From: Streptomyces sp. NRRL WC-3742
GTDB lineage: Bacteria; Actinomycetota; Actinomycetes; Streptomycetales; Streptomycetaceae
Direction of reading: 5' to 3'
Length of the DNA: 64,000 nt
Assembly (NCBI RefSeq): GCF_000720635.1
Contig: NZ_JOCF01000001.1
Coordinates: forward strand, 1 to 64,000
How positions within the stretch are numbered: the first letter of the stretch is position 1; each line of letters opens with the position of its first letter. The notes beneath the pieces are model-generated. The model was not told the origin of the DNA and searched no databases. It saw only the letters and a program-made list of their open reading frames with translations. Shown here piece by piece: positions 34,987 to 45,649 of the stretch. The translations under genes were made by a program, and so were the position numbers.

Positions 34987-35553
34987 ATGACCGCACCCAC
35001 ACCGGGCGCTGACGACCAGTCGGCCCGGCCCCTGACCGCGCAGCACTACACGGTCGCGGCGCTCCCGCCGTCCCCCGAGGGATACGCCGCCCCGGGCATG
35101 CCCGGCGCCCCGGTCCCCACCCAGGAGGCGGACTCCCCCACCCGCCACCGGGCCACCCCCCGCCACCGCCCCACCACCGCGATCCTCACGGCCCTGCTCG
35201 CCGCCCTCCTCGGCGGCCTGGCGTACGGCTTCGCCCCGCTGCGCGCCGCCGACACCCTCGGCTGGCTCGCCATCGCGCTGGCCGGCCTGGTCGCCCTCCC
35301 CCTCGGCCGCCTGGGCGGCCCCTCCCGCGCGTTCCCGCCACTGGGCGCCCTCCTGGCCGCCGCCGCGCTCCTCCTCGGCCAGCTCACCCAGCACCTGCGC
35401 CAGGTCCACGCCGACGGCCCCGGCCCGGCGGGCCTCCTCCACGACACCCTGACCACCTGGCGCGCCGACCTGCGCCCCCTGGACCTGGCCTTCTACGCCA
35501 TCGCCCTCATCGGCGGCCACCTCCTCACCCACCGCGCCGCCGCCCGCTCCTAA
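34987..35553 (+). CDS. Proline-rich membrane protein, unknown function
   Basis: 188 aa. A Pro/Thr-rich cytoplasmic N-terminus (~60 residues) is followed by four hydrophobic helices (ILTALLAALLGGLAYGFAPL; LGWLAIALAGLVALPLG; PLGALLAAAALLLGQLTQHL; LAFYAIALIGGHLLTHR). No family recognised. It is divergent from the second receptor kinase (239 bp between starts), so it could be a substrate or partner; the Thr-rich N-terminus offers possible phosphorylation sites. A GC-rich hairpin follows at once. Confidence 0.75.
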   Translation: MTAPTPGADDQSARPLTAQHYTVAALPPSPEGYAAPGMPGAPVPTQEADSPTRHRATPRHRPTTAILTALLAALLGGLAYGFAPLRAADTLGWLAIALAGLVALPLGRLGGPSRAFPPLGALLAAAALLLGQLTQHLRQVHADGPGPAGLLHDTLTTWRADLRPLDLAFYAIALIGGHLLTHRAAARS

Positions 35554-35557
35554 CCCA

Positions 35558-35589
35558 GCGGCCGCGCGGGCTTCGCCCTGCGCGGCCGC
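35558..35589 (+). terminator. Hairpin terminator
   Basis: GCGGCCGCGC pairs with GCGCGGCCGC, then GGG/CCC past a one-base bulge, loop CTTCG. Starts 5 nt after the stop at 35553. Confidence 0.8.
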
Positions 35590-35680
35590 AACACCCCAGC
35601 CCCACGACCCACCCCCAGCGAGAGGGACGCGCTGCGGAAGGGGGCGGTGGAGGGAGTGGCCCGGAGCGGGGCGTTGCGGG

Positions 35681-35741
35681 TGATTTTCAGACTGCCAACG
35701 GCGGCCAACCCCCACCCACAGAGTCGGCAGTCTGAAAATCA
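35681..35741. repeat. Perfect 16-bp AT-rich inverted repeat in convergent intergenic space
   Basis: TGATTTTCAGACTGCC (35681-35696) and its exact complement GGCAGTCTGAAAATCA (35726-35741), 29-nt loop; the pairing can extend 3 bp outward with one wobble. The arms are strikingly AT-rich for this genome. It could act as a guaB3 terminator, but its composition suggests a mobile or repeated extragenic element. Confidence 0.9.
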
Positions 35742-35834
35742 TCCAGCCCCTCGGAGCGGCCACCCCCGGAGCCGCCCCGGCACCCACCCTCCCGAGAGCC
35801 CCCACCCAACGACCCACCCCCACCCCGCTCTCGC

Positions 35835-36989
35835 TCAGCGGTGGTTGAGCGCCGGGTTCACCGTCACCTCGACGCGCTGGAACTCCTTGAGCTCCGTGTA
35901 CCCCGTGGTCGCCATCGCCCGGCGCAGCGCGCCGAACAGGTTCATCGTCCCGTCCGGGGTGTGCGACGGACCGGTGAGGATCTCCTCGGTGGTGCCGACC
36001 GTGCCCAGGTCCACCCGCTTGCCGCGCGGCAGCTCGTCGTGGACGGCCTCCATGCCCCAGTGGATGCCCTTGCCCGGGGCGTCCGTCGCCCGGGCCAGCG
36101 CCGCGCCGATCATCACCGCGTCCGCGCCGCAGGCGACGGCCTTCGGGATGTCGCCGCTGTAGCCCACGCCGCCGTCGGCGATCACGTGCACGTAGCGGCC
36201 GCCGGACTCGTCCATGTAGTCGCGGCGGGCCGCGGCCACGTCCGCGACGGCGGTGGCCATCGGCACCTGGATGCCCAGGACGTTGCGGGTGGTGTGGGCG
36301 GCGCCGCCGCCGAAGCCGACGAGCACGCCGGCCGCACCGGTCCGCATCAGGTGCAGCGCGGCGGTGTACGTGGCGCAGCCGCCGACGATCACCGGCACGT
36401 CGAGCTCGTAGATGAACTGCTTGAGGTTGAGCGGCTCGGCGGCGCTGGAGACGTGCTCGGCCGAGACGGTGGTGCCGCGGATGACGAAGACGTCGACGCC
36501 GGCGTCCACCACGGCCTTGGAGAACTCGGCGGTGCGCTGCGGCGACAGCGCGGCGGCGGTGACGACGCCGGAGTCGCGGACCTCCTGGATGCGCTGCTTG
36601 ATCAGCTCGGCCCGGATCGGCGCGGCGTAGATCTCCTGGAGGCGGCGGGTCGCGGCGGCCTCGTCGGTGATCGTCGCGATCTCGTCGAGCAGCGGCTGCG
36701 GGTCCTCGTAGCGGGTCCAGAGACCTTCGAGGTTCAGCACACCGAGACCGCCGAGCCGGCCGATGGCGATGGCCTGCTGAGGCGAGACCACGCTGTCCAT
36801 CGGGGCTGCGAGGAACGGCAGCTCGAAGCGGTAGGCGTCGATCTGCCAGGCGATCGAGACCTCCTTCGGGTCCCGCGTACGACGGCTGGGGACGACGGCG
36901 ATGTCGTCGAAGGAGTACGCCCGGCGGCCGCGCTTGCCTCGCCCGATCTCGATCTCAGTCACTTCGAGCCCTTCTGGTTTGTTGCTCAT
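35835..36989 (-). CDS. guaB3: GuaB3-type IMP dehydrogenase/GMP reductase family protein
   Basis: 384 aa. TIM-barrel of the IMPDH/GMPR family lacking CBS domains, as in GuaB3. Conserved pieces: YSFDDIAVVPSRRTRDPKEV, FLAAPMDSVVSPQQAIAIGR, GVLVGFGGGAAHTTRNVLGI, YVHVIADGGVGYSGDIPKAV. The catalytic cysteine loop of classical IMPDH (GSICTT) is replaced by GGGAAHTTR, so ordinary IMP dehydrogenase chemistry is doubtful. The actinobacterial GuaB3 function has not been established to my knowledge. It is directly downstream of guaB, as in mycobacteria (guaB2-guaB3). Confidence 0.93.
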   Translation of the reverse strand: MSNKPEGLEVTEIEIGRGKRGRRAYSFDDIAVVPSRRTRDPKEVSIAWQIDAYRFELPFLAAPMDSVVSPQQAIAIGRLGGLGVLNLEGLWTRYEDPQPLLDEIATITDEAAATRRLQEIYAAPIRAELIKQRIQEVRDSGVVTAAALSPQRTAEFSKAVVDAGVDVFVIRGTTVSAEHVSSAAEPLNLKQFIYELDVPVIVGGCATYTAALHLMRTGAAGVLVGFGGGAAHTTRNVLGIQVPMATAVADVAAARRDYMDESGGRYVHVIADGGVGYSGDIPKAVACGADAVMIGAALARATDAPGKGIHWGMEAVHDELPRGKRVDLGTVGTTEEILTGPSHTPDGTMNLFGALRRAMATTGYTELKEFQRVEVTVNPALNHR

Positions 36990-37071
36990 GCCCGCCGGGT
37001 CACCCCCGGCCGCAGCTCAGTATCCCAAATGGGACGGGTACCCGCCCGGACGGCCCGGCCCCCGGACGTGC

Positions 37072-37099
37072 GGAAGGGCCCGCCGGAGCGGGCCCTTCC
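37072..37099. terminator. Perfect 12-bp hairpin after guaB
   Basis: GGAAGGGCCCGC / GCGGGCCCTTCC, 4-nt loop, 12 nt beyond the guaB stop and about 80 bp before the guaB3 start, suggesting that guaB3 has its own promoter or is read by partial read-through. Confidence 0.8.
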
Positions 37100-37111
37100 C
37101 TGGTGCGTGCG

Positions 37112-38680
<1,569 letters not shown>

Positions 38681-38852
38681 TCACTCGCGCAGACCGCCGA
38701 AAGCCGGGTGCTCTGGAGGAACCTCCAAGGGAATCCCGTCCACACCCGCGAAACTTTGGCGACCCGCCCAGGCGCCGATACCCCATGGTACTGGCACCGC
38801 GAATGGGTCCTCGTGTGCCCTTGACAACACCGACCGGCCATGGGCCATTCCA

Positions 38853-38870
38853 CCCCCTTCCCGAAGGGGG
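38853..38870. terminator. Short hairpin terminator after the ShbA-type sigma gene
   Basis: CCCCCTT-CCCG-AAGGGGG, 17 nt beyond the stop at 38888 on the minus strand. Confidence 0.5.
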
Positions 38871-38887
38871 AGAGGCTCAGGACGGGC

Positions 38888-39604
38888 TCAGGAGGACTCC
38901 TCCGCCAGCGCCCGCAGCCGGCTCAGCGCCCGGTGCTGCGCCACCCGGACGGCCCCGGGCGACATCCCGAGCACCTCGCCGGTCTCCTCGGCGGACAGCC
39001 CCGCAGCCACCCGCAGCAGCACCAGTTCGCGCTGGCGGGCCGGCAGGTTGGACAGCAGCTCCTTGGCCCAGGCCGCGTCGCTGCTCAGCAGCGCCTGCTC
39101 CTCCGGCCCGAGCGCCTCGTCCGGCACCTCCGGCAGGTCGTCCTGCGGCACGACGGTCGAGCCGGGCCCGCGCATCGCGGCCCGCTGCAGGTCGGCGATC
39201 TTGTGCGCGGCGATCCCGTAGACGAACGCCTCGAACGGACGCCCCTGGTCCCTGTACCGGGGCAGCGCGCACAGCACCGCGACGCACACCTCCTGCGCCA
39301 CGTCGTCCACGTGGTGCCGGGCGCCGCCGGGCAGCCTGGTCAGCTTCGCCCGGCAGTAGCGCAGGGCGAGCGGGTGGACGTAGGCGAGCAGTGCGTCGAT
39401 GGCCGGGTTCTCGCCGCGGACGGCGGCCGCGACCAGCTCGCCCACCAGCGGGGAACCGCCCGTACCGAGCACCGGCGGACGGTCGGGGCCCACGGCCGCC
39501 CGGCCCTCGCCGGGGTCCGCGTACGACGGATCGTGACCCGGCCCGGGGGGCTCCCCCTCCACCGCGTCCGCCTGGCCGGCCACGCCGGCGACGTCGTCGC
39601 GCAT
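38888..39604 (-). CDS. shbA: ECF sigma factor, ShbA / mycobacterial SigD type
   Basis: 238 aa from [20 protein letters not shown]; relatives begin MRDD, and the longer frame to 39856 is not conserved. Region 2 ([60 protein letters not shown]) and region 4 ([40 protein letters not shown]) are both complete. In Streptomyces griseus the orthologue ShbA directs transcription of hrdB, the principal sigma factor gene. The position between guaB and bldM matches that orthologue and SigD in mycobacteria. No clear ribosome binding site before the ATG. No anti-sigma gene is adjacent. Confidence 0.92.
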   Translation of the reverse strand: MRDDVAGVAGQADAVEGEPPGPGHDPSYADPGEGRAAVGPDRPPVLGTGGSPLVGELVAAAVRGENPAIDALLAYVHPLALRYCRAKLTRLPGGARHHVDDVAQEVCVAVLCALPRYRDQGRPFEAFVYGIAAHKIADLQRAAMRGPGSTVVPQDDLPEVPDEALGPEEQALLSSDAAWAKELLSNLPARQRELVLLRVAAGLSAEETGEVLGMSPGAVRVAQHRALSRLRALAEESS

Positions 39605-39942
39605 CGGTCCATGGTGCCTGGTCGTCCGGGAAAACGCGGCACCGCGTCCGGAGTTGTGCACCGGAACGTTATGCGCTGCGGCACCGTACGGCACCGCGCC
39701 GCGCACCACCGGCCCCTCCTGCACCGTGCCGCCTCCCGCCCCGCCGTCGTGGGCGGTGCCATCCGTCGCGCCGTCCGCCGAGTGTCCTGCGGCTGCGTGG
39801 TTCGCCGCAGTGCCTGTCCGCTGGTCCCCGAGGTGCTCCACTCCTCCATGGTGCAACCTCGGGGCCGTGACGTCACACGCCCGTGCGGTTCCCGCACCGC
39901 GATTCGACGGCGGCGCGCCCGCGGCGACGGCGACGGCGGCGG
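39605..39942. other. Intergenic region between bldM and the sigma gene
   Basis: 338 bp with no accepted gene; the open frame that spans it is an upstream extension of the sigma gene. It should contain the sigma gene promoter; none could be assigned by eye. Confidence 0.5.
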
Positions 39943-40554
39943 TCAGCGGACCAGGCCCCAGCGGAAACCCAGCGCCACCGCGTGCGCGCGGTCCGAGGCC
40001 CCGAGCTTCTTGAACAGCCGTCGGGCGTGGGTCTTGACGGTGTCCTCGGAGAGGAACAGTTCGCGGCCGATCTCGGCGTTGCTGCGGCCGTGGCTCATGC
40101 CTTCGAGCACCTGGATCTCACGCGCCGTCAGCGTGGGCGCCGCGCCCATGTCGGGGCTGCGCAGCCGGCGCGGGGCGAGCCGCCACGTCGGGTCGGCGAG
40201 GGCCTGGGTGACGGTGGCCCGCAGTTCGGCGCGCGAGGCGTCCTTGTGCAGGTACCCGCGGGCACCGGCGGCCACGGCGAGCGCCACGCCGTCGAGGTCC
40301 TCGGCGACGGTGAGCATGATGATGCGCGCGCCCGGGTCGGCGGACAGCAGCCGTCGAACCGTCTCCACCCCGCCGAGGCCGGGCATCCGGACGTCCATCA
40401 GGACGAGATCGGAGCGGTCGGCCACCCAACGGCGCAGGACCTCCTCCCCGTTCGTCGCGGTGGTGACCCGGTCGACGCCGGGTACGGTCGCTACGGCGCG
40501 GCGAAGCGCCTCGCGGGCGAGCGGGGAATCGTCGCAAACGAGAACGGAAGTCAT
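39943..40554 (-). CDS. bldM: Orphan response regulator BldM
   Basis: 203 aa, the BldM length, and the sequence is close to the S. coelicolor protein along its entire length. An atypical receiver begins [20 protein letters not shown] with Asp54 in LMDVRMPGL and [14 protein letters not shown]. The C-terminal LuxR helix-turn-helix is [20 protein letters not shown] and [20 protein letters not shown]. BldM homodimers control early, and BldM-WhiI heterodimers late, sporulation genes; phosphorylation is not thought to be required. Divergent from whiD across 560 bp. Its sigma-BldN promoter is visible at 40711-40738. Confidence 0.97.
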   Translation of the reverse strand: MTSVLVCDDSPLAREALRRAVATVPGVDRVTTATNGEEVLRRWVADRSDLVLMDVRMPGLGGVETVRRLLSADPGARIIMLTVAEDLDGVALAVAAGARGYLHKDASRAELRATVTQALADPTWRLAPRRLRSPDMGAAPTLTAREIQVLEGMSHGRSNAEIGRELFLSEDTVKTHARRLFKKLGASDRAHAVALGFRWGLVR

Positions 40555-40710
40555 GACCGTCGTCCTCCGCAGCTGATCCGCGTCACGTTGAGCCTCCTGG
40601 CTGGTACGAACCTCTCCGACACGGCCGATCGGCGTCAGCGTCCGTCCTGATCGCCCCGACTGTCCGCGATCTTTCCCGACGTCCGGCGCCCGCTAACCGC
40701 CTCCGCACTT

Positions 40711-40738
40711 CCAACGACCGTCACTCGAATGAGTTACG
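40711..40738 (-). promoter_or_regulatory. Sigma-BldN-type promoter of bldM (p1)
   Basis: On the minus strand CGTAAC (40733-40738), exactly 16 bp, then CGTTGG (40711-40716). The published BldN promoter pattern at bldMp1 is CGTAAC-N16-CGTTGA, so only the last base differs. Predicted leader about 150 nt. An inverted repeat GTCACTC-GAAT-GAGTTAC (40720-40737, one mismatch) overlaps the -35 and spacer and could be an operator. Confidence 0.8.
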
Positions 40739-40983
40739 GCCTTCGGGGCCATCTCCACCACTGTACGTGGCCAACCCATTACGGATCAGCCGCATCGCGG
40801 TGCACACGCCGCACTTTTCCGCAGCTCGCGCGCGGTGGGCGTGCGACCCGCACACCCATGCGGAGCGTCGTGCGCCGGTAGGCCACCCGAATGCCACGCC
40901 CGCGCCGCCGAAACCCTTGCCCCCTTTGCCCGTTTTTATAGCTTTCGTATGGTCATTGACTGTTGTGCCAGTCTGTGGGTGAC

Positions 40984-41012
40984 TTGTCCATGGAGTTGCC
41001 TTAAGTCATATT
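40984..41012 (+). promoter_or_regulatory. Candidate whiD promoter
   Basis: TTGTCC (40984-40989), 17-bp spacer, CATATT (41007-41012); leader ~95 nt. Only a moderate match to housekeeping sigma consensus. Confidence 0.35.
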
Positions 41013-41114
41013 TCCAGGTGTCCACACCGGTGCATCGACGGCCCACCGCGCCGCTCGGCGGCAACCCCGCCGAGCGCCCGGTCCGGGCGGTAGAGCCTCT
41101 GAAGGGAATGAGCC

Positions 41115-41441
41115 ATGGCAGATTTCTCCCGCCTCCCCGGTCCCAACGCGGACCTCTGGGACTGGCAGCTCTCGGCGGCCTGCCGCGGCGTGGACAGCTC
41201 GCTCTTCTTCCACCCGGAGGGCGAGCGAGGAGCCGCGCGCAGTTCGCGGGAGACCAGCGCCAAGGAGGTCTGCATGCGCTGCCCGGTGATCGCCGAATGC
41301 GCGGCCCACGCGCTGGCGGTCCGGGAGCCGTACGGGGTCTGGGGCGGGATGACCGAGGACGAGCGCGAGGAGATGCTGGGCCGCTCGCGGCACCGGCTGG
41401 TGGAGGTCCCACTGACCCCGCCGGCGATCGCCCAGCGTTAG
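41115..41441 (+). CDS. whiD: WhiB-like iron-sulfur transcription factor WhiD
   Basis: 108 aa, MADFSRLPGPNADLWDWQLS, nearly identical to S. coelicolor WhiD except at the C-terminus. Four cysteines for the [4Fe-4S] cluster: C23, C53, C56, C62 (CRGVD; CMRCPVIAEC). The Wbl signature turn GVWGGMTEDERE precedes a basic tail. WhiB-like proteins bind region 4 of the principal sigma factor; WhiD is needed for late spore maturation. GAAGGGA site before the ATG. Orthologous in place to mycobacterial whiB3, which also neighbours sigD, guaB2 and groEL1. Confidence 0.96.
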   Translation: MADFSRLPGPNADLWDWQLSAACRGVDSSLFFHPEGERGAARSSRETSAKEVCMRCPVIAECAAHALAVREPYGVWGGMTEDEREEMLGRSRHRLVEVPLTPPAIAQR

Positions 41442-41455
41442 CATCGGCCGTCGTC

Positions 41456-41485
41456 GCGCCGTGAAGAAACGTTCCTTCGCGGCGC
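41456..41485 (+). terminator. Hairpin terminator after whiD
   Basis: GCGCCGTGAAG pairs with CTTCGCGGCGC (11 bp, one wobble) around an 8-nt loop, 15 nt after the whiD stop. A second smaller hairpin, CCGACCG-TCAG-CGGTCGG at 41534-41551, contains the LysR gene stop. Confidence 0.65.
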
Positions 41486-41540
41486 CGTGGGACATCGCAA
41501 TCCGCCGAGAGCCCCCGGGAAGCCCGGCCGTCACCGACCG

Positions 41541-42554
41541 TCAGCGGTCGGCGGCCGCCCCCGCGAGACGCTCCAGCATCAGCGCCACCGCCGGGACCTC
41601 GGCGAGGTCCGGCAGGGTCAGCGCCACCACCCGGCGCAGCGCGGGAGCCCCCGAGGCCGTCCGCACCGGCACCGTCGACACACCGTCAGGACGCACCGAC
41701 TGCAACGCCAGCCGGGGCAGCACCGCCACCCCCAGGCCGGCCGCCACCAGGCCGACCACCGCCGGGTAGTCGTCGGTCGCGAAGTCGATCCGGGGCTCGA
41801 AGCCCGCCCCCGCGCACAGCTCCACCAGGTGCCCCCGGCACTGCGGGCAGCCGGCGATCCACTGCTCCCCCGCCAGCTCGGCCAGCTCCACCGGCCCCTC
41901 GCGCCCGGCGAGCGGGTGGGCGGCGGGCAGCAGGCCCACCATCGGGTCGTCCAGCAGCGGGGTGACCACCAGATCGGACCAGTCCGTGCCGGCGCTCAGC
42001 TGCTGGGCCTCCAGGTTGGCCTCGGCCCGCGCCTCGCGCGGCGTCCCGTGCCCGGCGGCGGGGGCTGCGACGGGGGCCACGGCGCCCGCGCCGTCCGACT
42101 GCGGGTAGCGGAAGGCCAGCGCGATCTCGCACTCCCCGCCGCGCAGCATCGCCAGCGACTCCGGCGGCTCCGCCTCAACCAGCGACACCCGCACCCCCGG
42201 GTGGCCGTCCCGCAACCGGGCGACGGCCGGCGGCACCAGGGTGGAACTCGCGGTCGGGAAGGACACCAGCCTCACCCGCCCGGCCCGCAGCCCGGCGATC
42301 GCGGCCACCTCCTCCTCGGCGGCGGAGAGCCCGGCCAGGATGCCGGTGGCATGCTTGAGCAGGACCTTCCCGGCCTCGCTCAGCTGCATCCCCCGGCCCG
42401 AACGGACCACCAGCGGGGTGTCCACCGACTTCTCCAGCGCCTTCATCTGCTGGCTGATGGCGGGCTGCGTGCAGCCCAGTTCGCGCGCGGCGGCGGAGAA
42501 GGAGCCGGAGCGGGCGACGGCACGCAGGACGCGCAGATGGCGGGCCTCGATCAT
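41541..42554 (-). CDS. LysR-type transcriptional regulator
   Basis: 337 aa. N-terminal winged helix-turn-helix (residues ~1-62: HLRVLRAVARSGSFSAAARE, CTQPAISQQMKALEKSVDTP) and a LysR substrate-binding domain (~92-310). An unusual CPQC pair is present in AGCPQCRGHLVELCAGAG (~residues 235-250), which could confer redox or metal sensitivity. No metabolic neighbour suggests an effector. It is expressed alone; its promoter region shows a leaderless start and an overlapping dyad (next entry). Confidence 0.93.
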   Translation of the reverse strand: MIEARHLRVLRAVARSGSFSAAARELGCTQPAISQQMKALEKSVDTPLVVRSGRGMQLSEAGKVLLKHATGILAGLSAAEEEVAAIAGLRAGRVRLVSFPTASSTLVPPAVARLRDGHPGVRVSLVEAEPPESLAMLRGGECEIALAFRYPQSDGAGAVAPVAAPAAGHGTPREARAEANLEAQQLSAGTDWSDLVVTPLLDDPMVGLLPAAHPLAGREGPVELAELAGEQWIAGCPQCRGHLVELCAGAGFEPRIDFATDDYPAVVGLVAAGLGVAVLPRLALQSVRPDGVSTVPVRTASGAPALRRVVALTLPDLAEVPAVALMLERLAGAAADR

Positions 42555-42560
42555 GCCTCA

Positions 42561-42589
42561 GTTATAAGGCAATCTTTGCATTCTGCAAA
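42561..42589 (-). promoter_or_regulatory. LysR gene promoter with overlapping T-N11-A operator; leaderless mRNA predicted
   Basis: Minus strand: -35 TTTGCA (42584-42589), 17 bp, -10 TATAAC (42561-42566). The expected start is 6-7 nt later, at the A of the ATG (42554). The dyad TTTGCA-TTC-TGCAAA (42575-42589) has perfect 6-bp arms, includes a T-N11-A LysR box and covers the -35, as expected for autorepression. Confidence 0.7.
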
Positions 42590-42622
42590 ATTCTCATGAT
42601 AGTTGAGTACGGAAACACACCG

Positions 42623-42669
42623 GAGGCCCGGCCGCACCCCTCGCGGGGAGTGCGGACCGGGCCTCCGTC
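42623..42669. terminator. Long hairpin terminator after groEL1
   Basis: CGGAGGCCCGG / CCGGGCCTCCG (11 bp), then CCGCAC/GTGCGG and CCC/GGG past single-base bulges; 32 nt after the groEL1 stop. Confidence 0.85.
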
Positions 42670-42701
42670 GAGCTTCAGGCACTCAGCTCAGGCGCAGTGC
42701 C

Positions 42702-44375
<1,674 letters not shown>

Positions 44376-44446
44376 CTAGGTGGACCAACGACCACGCCCC
44401 GGGCCACCGTCACTGAGGAGGCGATCCGGGGCGGGGCGGTGACGTC

Positions 44447-44752
44447 TTACTTCTCGATGATCGCGAGGACGTCGCGGGCCGAGAGGACGAGGTACTCCTC
44501 GCCCTGGTACTTGACCTCGGTGCCGCCGTACTTCGAGTACAGGACGATGTCACCCACGGCGACGTCGAGCGGCAGACGCTGGCCGTCCTCGAAGCGGCCC
44601 GGGCCGACGGCCAGGACGACGCCCTCCTGGGGCTTCTCCTTGGCGGTGTCCGGGATAACCAGGCCGGAGGCCGTGGTGGTCTCGGCGTCGAGCGGCTGGA
44701 CCACAATGCGGTCCTCGAGCGGCTTGATGGCAACCTTGCTGCTGGTGGTCAC
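44447..44752 (-). CDS. groES: Co-chaperonin GroES
   Basis: 101 aa from a GTG start ([20 protein letters not shown]), with AAGGGGAG 8-9 nt upstream. Mobile-loop and roof-loop residues are intact ([40 protein letters not shown]). It caps GroEL for protein folding. First gene of groES-groEL1. Confidence 0.97.
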   Translation of the reverse strand: MTTSSKVAIKPLEDRIVVQPLDAETTTASGLVIPDTAKEKPQEGVVLAVGPGRFEDGQRLPLDVAVGDIVLYSKYGGTEVKYQGEEYLVLSARDVLAIIEK

Positions 44753-44846
44753 GTCCGAGCTCCCCTTCGGAGATTACGGGGTTTTCTAACGGGTAGGGGC
44801 GAACCTGCGTGCCTGCCGTCGCGGGGGTCAGACACACGTCTTCGCG

Positions 44847-44874
44847 TTAGCACTCCCCCAGTGGGGAGTGCCAA
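44847..44874. promoter_or_regulatory. CIRCE operator (HrcA site), start-proximal
   Basis: TTAGCACTC-N10-GAGTGCCAA. Matches the CIRCE arms with one substitution; the spacer is 10 rather than the canonical 9 bp. It covers the predicted transcription start of groES. Confidence 0.85.
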
Positions 44875-44879
44875 GGACG

Positions 44880-44908
44880 ACCATAGGCCCGTGTTAGCAC
44901 TCAGTCAA
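44880..44908 (-). promoter_or_regulatory. groES-groEL1 promoter
   Basis: Minus strand TTGACT (44903-44908), 17 bp, TATGGT (44880-44885): a strong housekeeping-type promoter lying between, and partly inside, the two CIRCE operators. Confidence 0.8.
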
Positions 44909-44920
44909 CCAGAGTGCCAA
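44894..44920. promoter_or_regulatory. CIRCE operator (HrcA site), upstream
   Basis: TTAGCACTC-N9-GAGTGCCAA, canonical spacing, one substitution in the right arm. It includes the -35 hexamer. Confidence 0.92.
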
Positions 44921-45000
44921 CGGCGCGCCTCCGGAGCCCGTTCCGCGATTGAGTAGCCGTACTCATGTGCGGGCGTCGGCCGGGCGACCAGACTCGTGCC

Positions 45001-45333
45001 ATGACCGACACCCCGGCCCGCATCGGCCCGTCCCGGCTCCAGGACGCGGCCCTCGCCCTGCTGGCACTGCCCCTGCTGGGAATCGCGCTCCCGTACGTCG
45101 TCTTCTCCTTCGTCGCGAGCTTCGGCAACGGTCCCGGGCGCGGCGACGACGGAGACGGCAGCGGCTGGGCCTTCCTGGCCTACGGGATGCTCGCCGGGCC
45201 GGTGGCCGCCCTGATGGCGGACATCGTGGTCGCCGTCCGCAGCCACCGCGCCGGCTACCGCTACCTGCCGGTCGCCGCCTCGATCTCGCCCTTCGTCGTC
45301 CCGGCCGTCTTCTCCTCCGGCGCCCTCTGGTGA
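45001..45333 (+). CDS. Small membrane protein, unknown function (paralogue A)
   Basis: 110 aa from MTDTPARIGPSRLQDAALAL. Three hydrophobic helices separated by a Gly/Asp-rich loop (FGNGPGRGDDGDGSG). The end SHRAGYRYLPVAASISPFVV resembles that of the next gene (TWRTGYRITPVVAVATPLLG), suggesting tandem duplication. No known family. GTGA overlap couples it to the following gene. No good ribosome binding site before the ATG. Confidence 0.65.
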   Translation: MTDTPARIGPSRLQDAALALLALPLLGIALPYVVFSFVASFGNGPGRGDDGDGSGWAFLAYGMLAGPVAALMADIVVAVRSHRAGYRYLPVAASISPFVVPAVFSSGALW

Positions 45334-45632
45334 GCGCGCCACGGCCGCGGATGCACCGGGGCGTCGACCTGCTGCTCGCCCTGATCGTCCTCCTGTCGAT
45401 CGGCGTGGCGGCGTACATCGGATTCTGGGCGGCCTTCGTCCTCGCGCTCCTCGTCCACTCCTGGACCGCCGGAGTGGTCGTCTACGCCGTCGCCGCCCTC
45501 GTGGGGCTGGCGTTCACCGTCCGGGGCACCTGGCGGACCGGTTACCGGATCACCCCGGTCGTCGCGGTGGCCACGCCGCTGCTCGGGCCGCTGCTGATCC
45601 GGGCCGCCCTCGGCCTCCACGTCCTCTCCTGA
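45330..45632 (+). CDS. Small membrane protein, unknown function (paralogue B)
   Basis: 100 aa from the GTG in the GTGA overlap; an ATG at codon 8 is an alternative. Three hydrophobic helices (LLLALIVLLSIGVAAYIGFW, GVVVYAVAALVGLAFTV, VVAVATPLLGPLLIRAAL). Followed 17 nt later by the methyltransferase gene, so probably one transcript. Confidence 0.7.
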   Translation: MSAPRPRMHRGVDLLLALIVLLSIGVAAYIGFWAAFVLALLVHSWTAGVVVYAVAALVGLAFTVRGTWRTGYRITPVVAVATPLLGPLLIRAALGLHVLS

Positions 45633-45649
45633 CCGGCGAGAATGATCCC

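Larger units (their letters stand above)
40555..41114. other. Divergent developmental control region bldM/whiD
   Basis: 560 bp with no gene. It holds the bldM sigma-BldN promoter and an overlapping inverted repeat, a candidate whiD promoter, and an AT-rich stretch (TTTTTATAGCTTTCGTATGG, 40933-40952) unusual for this chromosome. Confidence 0.7.

Noticed and set aside
38821..38826. Consensus TTGACA on the plus strand
   Set aside because: No -10 hexamer at proper distance and no plus-strand gene downstream.
40720..40737. BldD box over the bldM promoter
   Set aside because: The inverted repeat has the wrong arm spacing for the BldD consensus as I know it; reported only as an unnamed dyad.
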